A DNA stretch of 64,000 bases. Source: Phoronis australis (Eukaryota > Phoronida > Phoronidae). This document shows, one piece after another, positions 39,201 to 54,200 of the stretch (within the stretch, counting starts at the first letter, position 1; each line of letters begins with the position of its first letter). The stretch is from contig NMRA01000408.1 in the NCBI GenBank assembly GCA_002633005.1, positions 64,001 through 128,000 on the forward strand, in the 5' to 3' direction. The translations under genes were made by a program, and so were the position numbers. The notes under the pieces were generated by a model. It saw only the letters and a program-made list of their open reading frames with translations, was not told where the DNA came from and ran no database searches.

Positions 39201-42200
39201 CAGGATTTGAACCAAAGTCTCCCAAGCGGGACACCACAGCTCTAACCACTGAGCTACAGTGTCTAACAGAGGTGATGATGACGCGAACAATAATGACTCC
39301 CGCGATGACGACGATGATAAATATGATTATGATGATGGTGGTGACGGTGAAGATGTTACTTAAGAGAGTAGTTTCGACAACACCAAAATAAAATGGGCAC
39401 CACACTGGACAACAGTTTAAATACACATCCCATACGTCTAAATTATTATTGTGTCAAACCTACTGCACAAGCAGCAGAAAACAATGCTGAGAGGAAACCA
39501 GTGAAAGGAGCCAAGTGTTTTCAAACACATTCAAGTGGTTTAATCGTTTGACATGTTATGACAAGCCAGCGCACTCTACAGGCCTGTGTCGACATGCCTT
39601 CAGGCAGCAAGGCTGGTTTGGCTTTCACTCACATTCATTCATAAAAACGCTAAGTTTTGTTTATCAAGAAAACACCGCGTAAGTAGGACATAATGAACTA
39701 ATTTTGGTCTTCCAATTCAACTTGTAAATCATCATTACCGGCAGTTATAGGAGTAGAGTTAGGACAAGAAGACGTTTGTGCCTCACGGCAGATAGGCGCA
39801 AAAAAGTTACGGGCATAAATGTCAACTAGCCAGGGCCTCTACACCAGCCACTTAAGGAGTTTAACAAATCTTTAGTTCCACAGGTATTAATCAACACTAA
39901 TGTTTTTGTAACATTTTGTAATGAAGCAGGCTTTGGAATTACTTTCAAAACATGGGAGCAAATTTTAGCTGGTAGGTTTTGAAGTTAGGGAGAAAATCAA
40001 AACGTCAATAAGCAACAAGAATTGCTTTTTTAAATATTTGTTCTAACATCTATCTTCTTTCTAATTGTTTTGCTTCTTCTGCACTATCCTGGACACTATT
40101 GCCTCCTAAAATGAATTTGTGAAACAAGACACGAGTGTACAGCAATACTTTTTTGGGGAGGCTGATCAAATGAATGAACAGCACGGGCCATCATTCTCCA
40201 AATTTGAAAACATAACGCTGGAGGTCACAACAAAATGTTTACAGCATCATTCCGATAATTGACAAAATAAGGCTGATTTACTGAAGAAAAGTTTAACAAA
40301 AAATTATATTCATTCCTACAGCTAAACAAGTATCTGAAATGAACTTTGAGCATTGAGTACTTTTTCTTTTCATGGTGAAAATTCTTTCGGCACAGAGTTC
40401 CTCAGTCAATGAGAAAAAGGTTGTCAAAAAGGGGAAAGATTGGTCTTTGTTTACGAATTAAGAAAATCACAAGCACTATCAAGTGTAAGAATGTAAACAT
40501 TGGTGCATGTTCTTATTTGGTTGAGACTTATGTAATACCCAAACTCAAGTGACTCATTTTGAACGCACAAAAACTTGTGTCTTTGGAAGCATTTAGAGGT
40601 CAAAATACAAAATCCCGACACATTTAGGGTTTTAGCTAATTTCACACACTGTAATAATTATATACACTTCTCCAACATAGTGTTAGCACAATAATTAGAG
40701 AAAAGTATTTTGGAGACATGTGAAGACAAAAATAATAACTGGAATGTGCAGAGGTCATCAAATCTGACAAACATAACATAAGTCATCTTCCCAAAGTTAA
40801 GGTCTCCGAGCAGGTTGCCCTAAATCTAATTTTAGTGTTTTATGTTATGTAGCCTACAACTGACATCTCTAAAAAATAATAAGAGGATATGCATATACTG
40901 TTGGTACCATGGCTACACTGGATGTCAGTTCAGTTCTGAATCAATAACTTAAACATAACAAGACAGCGTTAGTAACAATTACCACCAGGCAAATTGTTGA
41001 TTCAATACTGGTTAACATAACAACTGCACTGATGGCTTAGGGATCTGGAACCAGCGGATGTTGAACAGACTGAAAACAGGCTACTGCTGAAAAAAAACAA
41101 CAAACCACGGGTCACTGGCAAACACTTGAACTACCCAGCCGATCACATCTGGGGATCTAGTGGAAAATGACAAGTCTGACAACATAAGTTGTATGTTTTT
41201 GGATGGCTGCAAACACAAACAGGCTTAAATAGCATGTTGAGTGTTTTATAGCAGGACAGGGTGGGCATGTCATCTTTGAATTATAGGTGGGTGACATTCA
41301 GTTATCAAACAACAATACACAAAAGGGGGCGTTGACGAACTTTCGTGCTGTCTCATCTCGCATCTTGGGTTTAATATAAAGAAACTGACTTTCTTAAAAA
41401 TAACTGTGAGTTTTCTAATTTGATAAGACAGTCTGGATCAGACAAAATGAAAATAGTGCTGCGGAAACATGACCGACAACTGACATCAGCGTATCTATTC
41501 CTGGACACGCACACGTCTCAGCTGTGGAGAGGGTGTTTCCATTTCACCATGTCATATGCTGGTCACTTGTGACTAGATTGGTGGTAAGAGCAATCTAAAA
41601 ATGAGACTTTAACTGTCGGCACTCGGCGAAGTAAACCATACAACCACCTGGTCACTTATTGACCAAAATTATGTCAAAACTTTTACCATTCGGATACCTT
41701 TTTCTCAAATATGGAAGAAATTTGCGCACTATTTCACAAAACTTTAATCTCATCTTAAATTTTGATATTTAGCACAAACACAACAGATGTCACAACTGTT
41801 ATCAAACGATACAATCCTGAGGCTATTAACGCTGAACGTGTAAAATACCCTGCCATGCACTTAACATCTATTCTATATTCAAAGAGTAAACCAGCAACGG
41901 TTCTGTTGGTGTGTTGTACATCATTGCTTCCTGTTTTGACTGAGACCACTTAAACCAGCAGCTGACTGATAGGTGGTGGTTCACACCCCTTAGACAAATC
42001 AGTCCACTTAGACACCCTAATTGTTCAAACTCTTTCAGCTGGAGTCCCTAAAATTTAACACAGACTAAAAGGTACTGAAAGTCCTTTCAACTTAAGTTCC
42101 GCAAAGTAGTGAATTTCAAACATAAATATGAATCCATCGACTTCGAAGACAAATGGCAGTTAATACTTTGTATTTGAATTTTAAGAAATATGATAATGGT

Positions 42201-45200
42201 TTTGAAACAAAAAATGTTTAGTGTTGGACACTCTACTACAGATGATGGACAGATGAAGAGGGGACATGGATGCTTGAACAAAATCTCACGCACCACAAAT
42301 GAATCTTCCTTGTCATCCACATTAGTCTAATCTTCAATGAGCAATCCCTATACATTCTTGAACAGTAGATTGATTTGTAAGGAGGCAATTTTGCATCCTG
42401 GGCCGTTTTCTCACATTGAGAAATCCCCAACGAAACTAAACACAAGAGTTACTGAAATTCACTTTACCCATTTAATAAGTTTTCATCCATTTCACGGAAA
42501 TTGTAGAACCCACCAAACAATCATAGTGCACTTGTTCACTTTGTACGCAACGCAAAAACAGGAACAAGAGCAACGCGGCGCGTTAACATGCGGCCACCAT
42601 GTGCATCGCCTAAAACACTGATACAAGGGAGCACTGCTACTAAATTTAAAAAAGCCTCTAGGGGGTGCATAGCAAGTTAACAATGCTCTCCCCAACAGAC
42701 ACACCAGCCAAGATCATAAAAAAACAAAACAGGCACTAGGGCGCACAGCAGTATGGTGAGATACATCCAAAAGTAGTCAAATATTCGAAAATAATAAAAA
42801 TGGCCACTAGGAGGTATGCACTATATCATCTAAAAATGGGAAGGTGCCATCGCCCTTTCAATAGAACCCTATTAGCCAAATTTCATAAAAATATGTCAAG
42901 AAACTCCAAAGACAGAGGACAATGAGAATAATTAAAGGTGCCACTAGAGGTCACAGCCATCCTAAAGAGTCATTATCCCTTGTTACCTTCCTACAAATAC
43001 ACTAGCTTTAATATGGATCCCGCAGAGAGCGCAGGAGATAAAGCCATGGACGCAACCAACAAACTGCCACTAGGAGGCGCCACAGTAGTTGGAACTGTCC
43101 AAACATCATTGCCAGCCATTTTCTTCCCAATAGCACCATATATGTCAATTTTCATAATCACCCTTAGAATAGTTTGAGTGATAAGGGGGGGAGGGAATGG
43201 CAAAAACAAATCAAAATAATGAAAATGGACACTAGGTGGTGTGCACTACATCAAATCCATCTGAAAATGGGAAGATGTCATTGCCTCTTTCATAAAAACT
43301 TATACACCAAATTTCATAAAAGTCTGTCAAGGATCTTCGAACTTCAAAGAGAAAGAGGAAAAAGAGAAAATTAATGCTACTAAGGGACGCAGCAATAGTC
43401 GTATCAGTCCTAAAGTTGTTGTCAACTTTGTATAAATACACTAGCCAAACTTAATAAAGATCCTGCAGAGGTTTTAGGAGAAACAGCCATGCACCCAAAA
43501 CACAGCCAAAGTAGTCGGAGCCATCCGAAAATCATCCTCGGCCGTCCTTTTCATAATAGGAACATACATGCCATCCTTAGAGTGGTTTGGTTGAAAAAGG
43601 GTCGGATGCCAAAAAACAGATCCGAAAACAATGAAAATGGCCACTAGGAGGACGCAAAATATCTCAAACCCATTTGAAAACAGGAAGGTGGCATCATCTC
43701 ATGAATACATACATATTAGCCAAATTCTACGAAAATCCGTTCAGGAATATCAAAGATACAAAGGCAAATGTAAAAAACTATAACTGCCACTAGAGGGCAC
43801 AACAGTAGTTGTATCCATCCCAAAATTCGCATACACCATCCCATCCATGAAAGGAACATATCTGCAAAATTTTATGAACATGCATCGAAGGGTTTTGGAG
43901 ATAAAGCAGCAGATGCCCGACAGACGTCAGACAGACAATGGACATATGCCAGACGGACAGCGATGACGGCATAACGTGCCCACATATAAATGATTTCACT
44001 TTACCAACTGCAACATAGTTTTGACAAAGGATTTGATTTGCAGAGTTTATTCACTAAGTGAAAATGTATGAACGACCACAACATGACACAGAGTAGGCAG
44101 CTACTGCAGGCATGATAAGTGAAGCAACATTAATACTTATGGCTACCCACAGGCCATTACACACCATTAGATCAAGGGAATGCATTAAGCTGAAAATGCC
44201 ATGGCAACCCACTGCAGTTGGTAAACTGACCGGAATTACCATGGCAACCGCCTACCTCAGGTTCAAGCTACAATAAATAAATGATTAATGATTTTAGACA
44301 TCTTTCCTATTAAATGCATACCATCCTCAGCGACACGCTAAACGTACAGGTATGAAAGTATCAACTGTAACTCTAATTTTCACTAAAAACAGGCAACTAA
44401 AACAAAGGCTACCCAGCTTGACATTCTAAATAACAAACATCAGAACACCATGTCATAAGGACAGCAGCTATGGCCAATGAACAGCTGAACAGTTTTCAGT
44501 CAGAAATTCATGGATAAAAAACAAATGGTGTTTCACTATACCATACCAAAATTGGGAATACTTTTCAAAAGTTTGGGATATTAACTCGGGAGTTTTACCC
44601 ATGACACAGTGCTTAGCTTTTAGATTGGAATTTGAGTCGTAACAGTATAAACAGTACCAAGTGCGATTTTATTAGACTTCAGCTGTTACAAAATATACTT
44701 CATTAGATTTATTTTTTCTTCTAATCAACATGGAGATTATGAACGCTTCATCAGTTTGATGACGCAGGTTAACCATGGCACCAAATGCGTAAAAGACCAG
44801 ATTGAACCAGCCCACTGGTCTATAGGCTGAACTCATATTTGGCACTGACTAACGAGCCTGTAGGCAGACAGATAGATGTGCTTTAATTATCTAATTGCAT
44901 TTCCTGTGTCTGACAACGGCATTAATAGCCAGGCGTGGTCATCTGAGGTCAGTTGGAGGATGTGCACCAGAGCCTGTCAGGCGGTCAGCCACTAGGAGGC
45001 AGCACAGTTTATACCCTGCCTTGAGCACAGGTGATGATGTAAGCAGACTTTTTAGGACACTCAATTTTTTTGCTTATATAGAACACAAAACAAGCATCTA
45101 TCACATATTTAAAAGTCAATTTGTTACTGTCGATGATACACGTAGTTAAATTATTTAAAATATGCAATTTCAAAAATTTGAGTCAGCGTATGGCCTTATT

Positions 45201-48200
45201 AGTGATTTTTTTGTTTGCCATCCAAAAATCCAATGCTTTTTCATTATTTTGTGTTACTTTGAGAAAAATGGTGTTACTTTGAAAGAACACAATTTGGAAG
45301 GATACTTTATCTAATTCGATTAAAATAAAATGAAAGAAACTCTCTTTGAATAACACTTATTACGTATAGACAGAATATTAAGAAACAAGAACTTACAGTT
45401 TGACTTTTCTCCAAAATATAAAGAGTGTAAACCCAAGAGACGATTCGCAAGAGATACAGCAGCAGGAGTTGAATTTGAAATTAAAACTCCACGCATTCAT
45501 AGTTTCTGTGAAAACCACGTATCTCGCACAAAATTATACGAGGAAGGAAAAACAAGCCAGAGACTACCAACGAGCCAATAACCAATCACTGCCTGTCTTA
45601 ATCACGTCATTCTTTCATTGTCGTAAATACTCTCATTGTCTAGAGTCATCTCTTTATTTATTTCATCTCTCTTAGTTAAATTTTCACCATTCTTTGTCAT
45701 TTATTTATTGTCTTAATTCTCAACCTGTTTTAATTGTATCTTTGTTACGTATATTTAATGGTTGTTTTATTACTTCATTGTATTATATTATAAAATTGTT
45801 TTTTTGTTGTTGAGGGCCCTCTTGGAAAGCATTGCTATCACTGAAGAGGTACCCTCATTCCAAATATCACAATGAATAAATAAATAAATAAACAAGCAAG
45901 TGCTATTAACTGTTCAGTTAAGACAACTGCAATCATAACTGGTTTGTTATTTGTGAATGCTGTTGAAGCTAATCAAAAAGAAGACACTAGGCTAAAATAT
46001 TCAAGATCAAGGCATAGTGCCAACAGTGACTCATACATTTCAAAGACTTAGAGTGCACCATGCCACCAGGTTTTCTTGGACTATCGCCAAAGGGCCATTC
46101 AACAAGCCAGTCATTGTAAATCATTGGTAAGAGCTAAGAAATTTGTGCATATCTGAAACAAAAATTCACCATTTATTTCCTTCCAGTACCTAACCAACTT
46201 CAACAGGCACGCATTAGACTGACACTCACCTCCGTGGATGGCACACAGAGGGCGCTCCTACCCCAATCACGCAGGCAGGCATTACAGTTGATTGGCACAC
46301 ACCGTCCTGAACGGCACGTTGAGGAATCATTCATCCCTCATCGTGCAGGCAGGCATACCACTTGATTGATATTCACATCCCCTCACTGCACACAGAGGGC
46401 TGGTAATTCCCTGATCAAGCCTACAGGCATTCAATTTGATTGATACTCACCTCCTTTGACGGCACACAGAGGGGTGTTCCCTCCCTGATCACGCCCGCCT
46501 CTATCGACACGCCCACCACAATGGGGTCACGCGAGTTGAATATACAGTTGGGAAGTATACGCAGCTTGCACGGGAACACAGCGATGTGTTTGAACTCTTC
46601 TTTTTTACGTGCCTTCAGCTCATCTTGGTAATTTGTGAACTGGTCGAACAGATGGTAGATGATGTCTGCCGTGAAGATAGTGACGCCCAGACTGTCTGCA
46701 AGCTCCTGTGCCTCACGCTCTACCTTGACGTCGAAAGCCAGGATGACAGCATATCTGGCAACGAATGGCCAAATGTCAGTATTGTAATGTACAGACGTCC
46801 ATGAAATACCAAAGGCATGTATATTCGCGAGAACGACTGCATTCAGTCCAAAGAAGGGATACAGGGAAACATTCATCATGTATTATTACAAGGTACAAAA
46901 TACCTTTATCCCTGTCTACTGATCACTTCATCATAGGAAGGCTGGTGGAGAATGTACATAGATCCAACTTGATAAATGTCATAGCTACTTGAACACCCAG
47001 CTCTGTGATAGTGCACTATGTGCAAGTTCCATTTGAGCAGTTATCACATTTGTCTAAAACAGCTCAAAAAAGTAACTCGCAGTGATAGTCTGTTAGAAAA
47101 AATGTAAAATGTGTTAATCAAACGTGTACAAAAGACGAGAAACAGAGCACAGTATTTGCCATTCCACATACAAACCAAATGCGCCTCAGAAGCCCCAATA
47201 TTTAAGCGTTGGGCGTAATTATTGAATTCAATGAAACTGTGAAAGTATGAAGTTAATCCCTAGGACAATACTCACTGAGACTCGTGTTCCAACATGACTG
47301 AAGCCTTCATTACATCCTTCTTGTGCACTGGGCCAATGTTGATGCCAGCATACTGCAATGGAGGAAGTGAATCAATTACTGGTTTTCAAGTGAGGAGAGT
47401 CACTTCCTAACAGACAGACAAATAAGTTTTGTAAGTTAATGTTCACTTTAAAGCCTAACTTCAACGGAATTGTATTATTTTAACCAGATAGTCCTAGTAA
47501 AGACTTAGCAAAATAAGAAAACGCGAGTTTAAGCATTCAAATGTAGGCCCTTCACACAACAAGAAGTTGCCTTTTCAAGCCATATTGTGTCACCGCAAGA
47601 TCCCAGCACAAACAACAAAAGGCCAAAAACAGGTTTACTGAATTCAGGTCTGAATAGAACACCACTGTGTGCGGGTGTTATTCGCAGCTGTTTGAATTAA
47701 AAGGTGATTCTCGCGATGACAAAAGCAAGCCAATATGCCTAACAATTCATTACATTTGGCAATTTATGGCACTAGTGGGCTCAGAGCGATCCTCTTAACA
47801 GACTGTAGGGAACCAAATTTACTGGTGTTACCGTTCAAGATAGTCTTTACCATAGTTACAACATGAGTGAATACAGTGTGGGTAAATTGACACTAACTGA
47901 GCTGAAAACTAAAAATAAAACTAAAAACAACAGAACAAACACCACACTCAGAAATTATTTCTCAAAAACACTTTGATACAATTATCTACATGATCTATGA
48001 GCACTCTATTTTTGAATCACGGAATCACTCTGCCCTGTCAACAATTGTATACATGAGTGACACAATTCTTGAGTTATTTTGTACCACAACTTTAAAACGA
48101 CTCATACCGGAATCTTTGAAGTCCTGAGGAATTCCAACAAAGCCTCTAAAGAGCCTAGTGTAGAGGCCTGCACATAGACCCCGTTGGGAGTTAACTTTAT

Positions 48201-51200
48201 TGAGCTCAAGGCGTCCTTTAGACTCTGGGTTAACTCTTCCTGTAAACCGAAACACTTTTCATGATTAAAGTGTCGACGAGTTTTGTAGGTGCTCAGTCAC
48301 TTTAAGAAGGGTTCACACTCAAAAGGTAGTCAAAACCAAAAGCTAATCTTCAAAGAGCTAGTGTTGATTATATGATTATGTATAACGGACCTATCAGACA
48401 CTGCATTCTATTGGGATGTAATTAGACATTATATTTCTTGAATGCAGCCTCAAACCAATTAAAATTCTAGAACGACCAAAACAATGGTTACCTTTCACAA
48501 TCCTGAAACAAGCGCAAAGTAATAACAGGAGTACGCTCAGTAATGGTAATAGCTCCCGAGTGAAAGTGAGCGAGACGCCTAGTTTCTTTTACAATGCATG
48601 GCAATATGTCACAGACTTACACCGTCACGGCAAACACACAAGACACTAGTCCTACCGAATGCACCTCAGATAATTGCAAGCCTTACAGTGTTCTACTTCA
48701 CCCCGTTTCGATGCCACACTTAAAAACAGGCCAGTCAAACCCTTCCAAAACAATACATACATAACAGTGTAATCCCCAGCATGTAGTAATCAACCTCACT
48801 CTGGTTGGATGTCACATACAAGGACAGGCCAGTCAGACCTTCGCATGCAGTACATAAAGAGAAGAGTACAGGTAATGCCTACCTTGTAGTACTCAACCTC
48901 GTCCTGATTGGCCGCCACATACATAGGTAAGCCCGCTAGAGCCTTCTCCAAGTCTTTGGCTATCAGCTTCACCCCCTGGGCTGCTCGTACCTCTTTATGC
49001 TTCTCATACGCATTCTGTAAGACGCAGCAAGCAGTGTCCTCATCTTGGTTATTGACGACTAGCTGACAACATTATATAGCACAGAACAATGAATTTTGCA
49101 GATGTCAGCAATCGACAGTCAGTTTTCAGGACCATCTCGGAGTGTTCCCATTTGGGAATAAAGGACCACCTCTGTGTGTTCCCTTTGGGAATATCCTACC
49201 CTTCAAGTGATGCATTGTGCTTCAAAAACACCACTTCTCATCCTATTTATTGAGTAAGAACCACTACAACTGTTGAAACATTGACTCAATTGATGACTTG
49301 AAGTACCCACTGGCTGCATTCAGACCTCAACCATGCCTCAGGTCCAAGTGTTCCCATCCACAATTCAGCTACTTTTGTCTTACAGCAGTGTAGGTATTTA
49401 AAATGCCCCCTATGTCTACTTAGTGCCAGACATGTCTCATGATCCCAGATCCGTGCTGGCTCAACATGAAAGTTAGTGGCAGTTCAATTAACACATTACC
49501 TTCACTCTAAGCTCTTTCATGGGCTGGGGCATCAACAGACCCCTGACCTGGGTGACAATAGGCCCCTCGGTACCCGGCACCACAATGAGGTCACTTTCAC
49601 GCAGAGCACCATTAACCAGAATCACATCTACTGTGGTACCAAGGCCATGCAAAGCTTTCACCTGAAACAGACAATGGTACTGGATGGGACTGTTTTACTA
49701 AAGGTCTTATGATATCTTCTACGATGTATTTAAAACAGGTGTGCATTCAGTAATGCAACGACCTACGCTTGGACTTAGCGAAAATCTAGACAAAGTCGCG
49801 TGTTCGGATTTAAAGTACACGGCAATATCTCACGTAACCTCGCGAAGTCTTGGTTTTTAGCGAGGTCCTAGCGTTACTGAACAGGAGGCAGCTCTTGATA
49901 ATACCCAGCTCAATATACTTGTGTTCTGTTGATGACATCACACCAACATGTAGTTTGGGCAACTACAGTTCTACAGTTACTTATCAAATGCATCAACTTC
50001 AAACTTTCACTGGAGGGTCTTTAAAAATTTTAGACCATTGATAGATAGGATTTTTTAAAACTAGATTGTGTTTATGACTAACTTGTACACGCTTTCTGAA
50101 GCCCACATCTGAAATACCGAAAACACAAAAACATCACTTATGAGTTCTATCCCACACACATAATACAAGTGTGCAAAAGTAGAGAAGCGAACACCCCTTA
50201 TTTCCCAGCCAAAATTATTTCTTCTGACAAATACCAAATCTAAAACCAAACTCTATGATTGTCACACTAGTTAGAGGCTGGGATTTGCACACGCAATTTC
50301 GCTTTGAAATCTCAATGTAGAGATTGTGTAGGTACAACTTAAATAGGAAATTGCATGCTTATATGTCGATGACTTGTATCCATGATTATTTGGCCAAATC
50401 AGTTAAAAAACAATGNTTGCTACGATGTTAACAGAAAGTGGCGTTTAAGTTGCTAAAGGTGGCAGAAATGATCTGCCACAAATCACCGACATGTGTGCAA
50501 TAAGTACTGTGACGTAGATTTCAGGAATAACACTATATGAAGAGAGCGATATTTTAACACTAGGTATATCTTGAGCTCGAAGGTCATAGGTTCACGAATT
50601 CTTGCTATAACTTGGACACAGTAAGAAACGTGCAAGTACCGTACTATTTCTACTGTAACCCCATCCAACTCTACTTACCTCCATGACTGTAGCTTCCAGG
50701 GTTTCTACATACGCCAGTCGTTTGGCCAACATTGTTTGCGTCAGTTCACAGATCAAGGCCATAAGACTTCCCATGCCGTCACCAGAGTGCGCCGACGTGG
50801 GCACCAGTGACACGTACTCTCTGACGTTCTTGTTCTCGTAGAACAGAGCAGCATTCAAGCCCTGTTGGTTTAGATAGGAACAATGAAAGGTAATCCAGCT
50901 AAGGTTTAGCATACCGGACTAGATCAATATGGTGGAAAGATTTCGCAATAATTGAAAAATTACGTAATCTAGCTGTGACCTTATGTTCTATTTAATAACC
51001 AAGTCCAATATATCTGACATCACATCAAATGCCCAAGGAGAAGCCAGACGTCAACATGACTTGCCAGTGACTGCGGTCTGTGTTGTGTGATATCCCTTAC
51101 ACTGTAACTTTTAGTAAAATTAACAAAATGTATTCATAATGTTATGCACACTGACAAAGACAGTACGTACAAGCACCATTTTCGAATTCCCGATTCTAGA

Positions 51201-54200
51201 GTTGCCCAACCCGTTAAACTCTGGAGCCTTTTTGCGAGTCTCTGATGGTTTTGATAATCTTGTTGGTAACGGCGATAGAATCCTATCACACTAAGTAATA
51301 TTATGAGACCGATTTCATGACAGAAAACAACCTAATTCGATTTTGTTTCTTAAGCCCGCTAAACAGGGGAAAAAATGCAGCTTTAAATACCATTTTATTA
51401 CACAACCACTGAATCACCATGACAACAGGAGCTTCAACACAGTACTGCCTACAGACTAATAATGTCAGCACCTCATATATATAATTAGCCGTAATTATCC
51501 CTTCCGTCCCCCATGGAAGAGGAACCTTGTCTCACCTGCTCAGACAGTTGTGTGATAACCTCAGCTGTCCTCTCTTGAAACTCCATCTTACAGTTTGGCT
51601 GCTGCTTGGCAATCACGCTCTTCACGTCCTTATGGGGGTCGGGCTTCCAACCAAACAGACGGTCCACCTGGGCAGACAGAGGGCACTGTGATACAGCTGC
51701 ATTGACAACGGACAATTACCACCCGATATAAGCGGTAACGGAACTGGACATGTTTATTAACAAGCCACGTGAAAGCTTCCGCCAAAATGATGCATACCGA
51801 TAACCATGCATTATGGATTGTGCCTTCTGGCTCAGGTCAACTCCCATACTGGCTTAGCAGCTTTGAAAAAACCCGAAACTTCTTAGCATTAAGATATCTT
51901 TCAGGCATTTAAAGCTTTTTTGTTATACGTCATCAATTAGTTCAGACCAGTTTCACAGGAAATGAATGAATTCTGTGTGGGCATGGACTGACATGACCCC
52001 ACAGATTTAGGGAAAACTTCAATCAAAACAAATAGCTGGACTTGACTCAGTTGCCAGGCAACTTATGAACACATCCGCTTGTATGTGAGCCAGAAACCGA
52101 AACTGGCTACCAATCAAATGTCTCTATTGCTTGAATGGTCTTATCCAGTGATCTTGCCGACTTTCAGACAACTACAACCATTGATTGCTTTCAATATTTA
52201 TTCTAAAGAAATGCTTACTAACGCACCCAACTCATCAGTCTGCAGAAGCAGTGACATGGCCATATTACACACCCAACTCATCAGTCTGCAGAAGCAGTCA
52301 TACACACCCCTATTACACAGAAGTCATCACTTGGATAAGCCGTAACTTGTATCATGGTCCCGACGACAATGAATTAACTAAGGCAACGCATACTTCACAA
52401 CTGAATGAAATTTCACGATTTACTTTCAATTACTTCATTTTGTTATAATTGGAACCAACAACATTTGACTTTTTGCAGATAGCGAGAGACCTCATATTTA
52501 CCTAGGACTAAGATGGCGATCATCCTGAGCAGTACCACGAGCAGACATCAGCGCCATCTGTCATGTGATCACTTCACTTAAGTAGTATTTCATGCAGCCG
52601 GTCAGTTTATCATAGGTATTATCTAATCAAAATTAACTACCACCTTACCAAGCAGCTGATTGCTTGTGCACACGTTTTGGATACAGCATTAGGAAGACTT
52701 GTATTCCACAAATCAGTGCTCCGCGACGCGGGCGCATCGATTTTCCCTATCCATAAATATGCCAATGCAAAACCGCTGATCAATCACATTTCGAAGATAC
52801 TTCCATTACACCCACAACACAAAAAAGAAAACAGGCATCGCAACACAAGTTCACATCACAATCAACAATACAAGAATCAGCCTTTCATAGGTGGATATGT
52901 ATGTTGATATCTACGTACAACTCAACATATAATATCCAAAAGTCATACCTTATTGAGAGCCACCACGAATGGCGTTTTCCTAGACTTGAGCAGTTCTATA
53001 GATTCTATTGTCTGAGGTTCAAGGCCATGCATAATGTCAATTACTAGGATGGCGATGTCACACAGAGATGAACCACGTGACCGCAGGTTGCTGGAATGGA
53101 ATGTACAAAGTGTCAGGGAATTCACACTTCGATGATTACGTCAAGGGCAAAGTGCCCAATTAAAAGTAAGACATGATTACGGTAGAAACCCCATCTGTAG
53201 GAGTAATCCACGAACCCCACTTGGCCCGAGGCATAACTGTAAAAAGCACAGTAACTCGCTGTACTACGAAAACAGAAACCTTTAAAAACGCTGGTGAAAA
53301 CACAAAAATAACCAACATTACACGAAGACGCCAATTTTTCACTTCAATTAATAAAAGAATGTGTAAAAAATAAACCTTTCCATAGAGAAAAATCATTATT
53401 TCTATTTCATTCATAACTGAACAAACTTTTCAAAGTAATGTTACAGTGCCCATGCCCTCACCCAAAAACAAGCTGGTAGGCTGACAAACAACAACTTATC
53501 TGAAAGACCCACGACCACAACAGTCTAACGAACAACTCGCCTGAAAGACTCATGACCATGACAGGCAAACAAACAACTTACCTGAAAGACCCACAACCAC
53601 GGCAGTCCAAGAAACAACTCACTTGAAAGACCCACGACCACAACAGTCTAACAAACAACTTACCTGACAGACCCATGACCACAACAGTCTAACAAACAAC
53701 TTACCTGAAAGACTCGTGACCAGGAGTGTCAATAATGAGAAGGCCAGGTAACTTCAGATCAAACTTTTGGAACTGAAACATGGCGAGAAATTGTAATTGG
53801 AAACTCAAATTGCAGGTTAAAGTCTTAGTGCAGCCAAGTAGCAAATGCCATTAGCAATATAACATACACACTACAAAACATCAAATACCACAAATATACG
53901 AAAATTTGCTGTCCACATGATCGATTACCACAGTGTCTAGTTAATAAATTGCGGCACCTTGTTCAATAACCGAATATTAAGAGATTTTTGGTTTGTTTCA
54001 ATATGGGTCAGAGGTCAAAAACAGTGAAGCAGGGAACAGAAATCTTCATTTACTCCATAGACTCATTTTATTTCTCATCATTTTTTACGGACCATAATCA
54101 TGGAAATAAGAAGTCTGACTTGTTATGTTATCCGTGTCTTGCACTTGTATTTTTTGTCTTGTGTTTTTATGTTTTTCTTTTATTTCTCTGTACCTGTGTG

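Noticed and set aside
39190-39264. Functional tRNA gene on the minus strand
   Set aside because: A and B boxes are good, but the acceptor and T stems do not pair and a SINE body follows.
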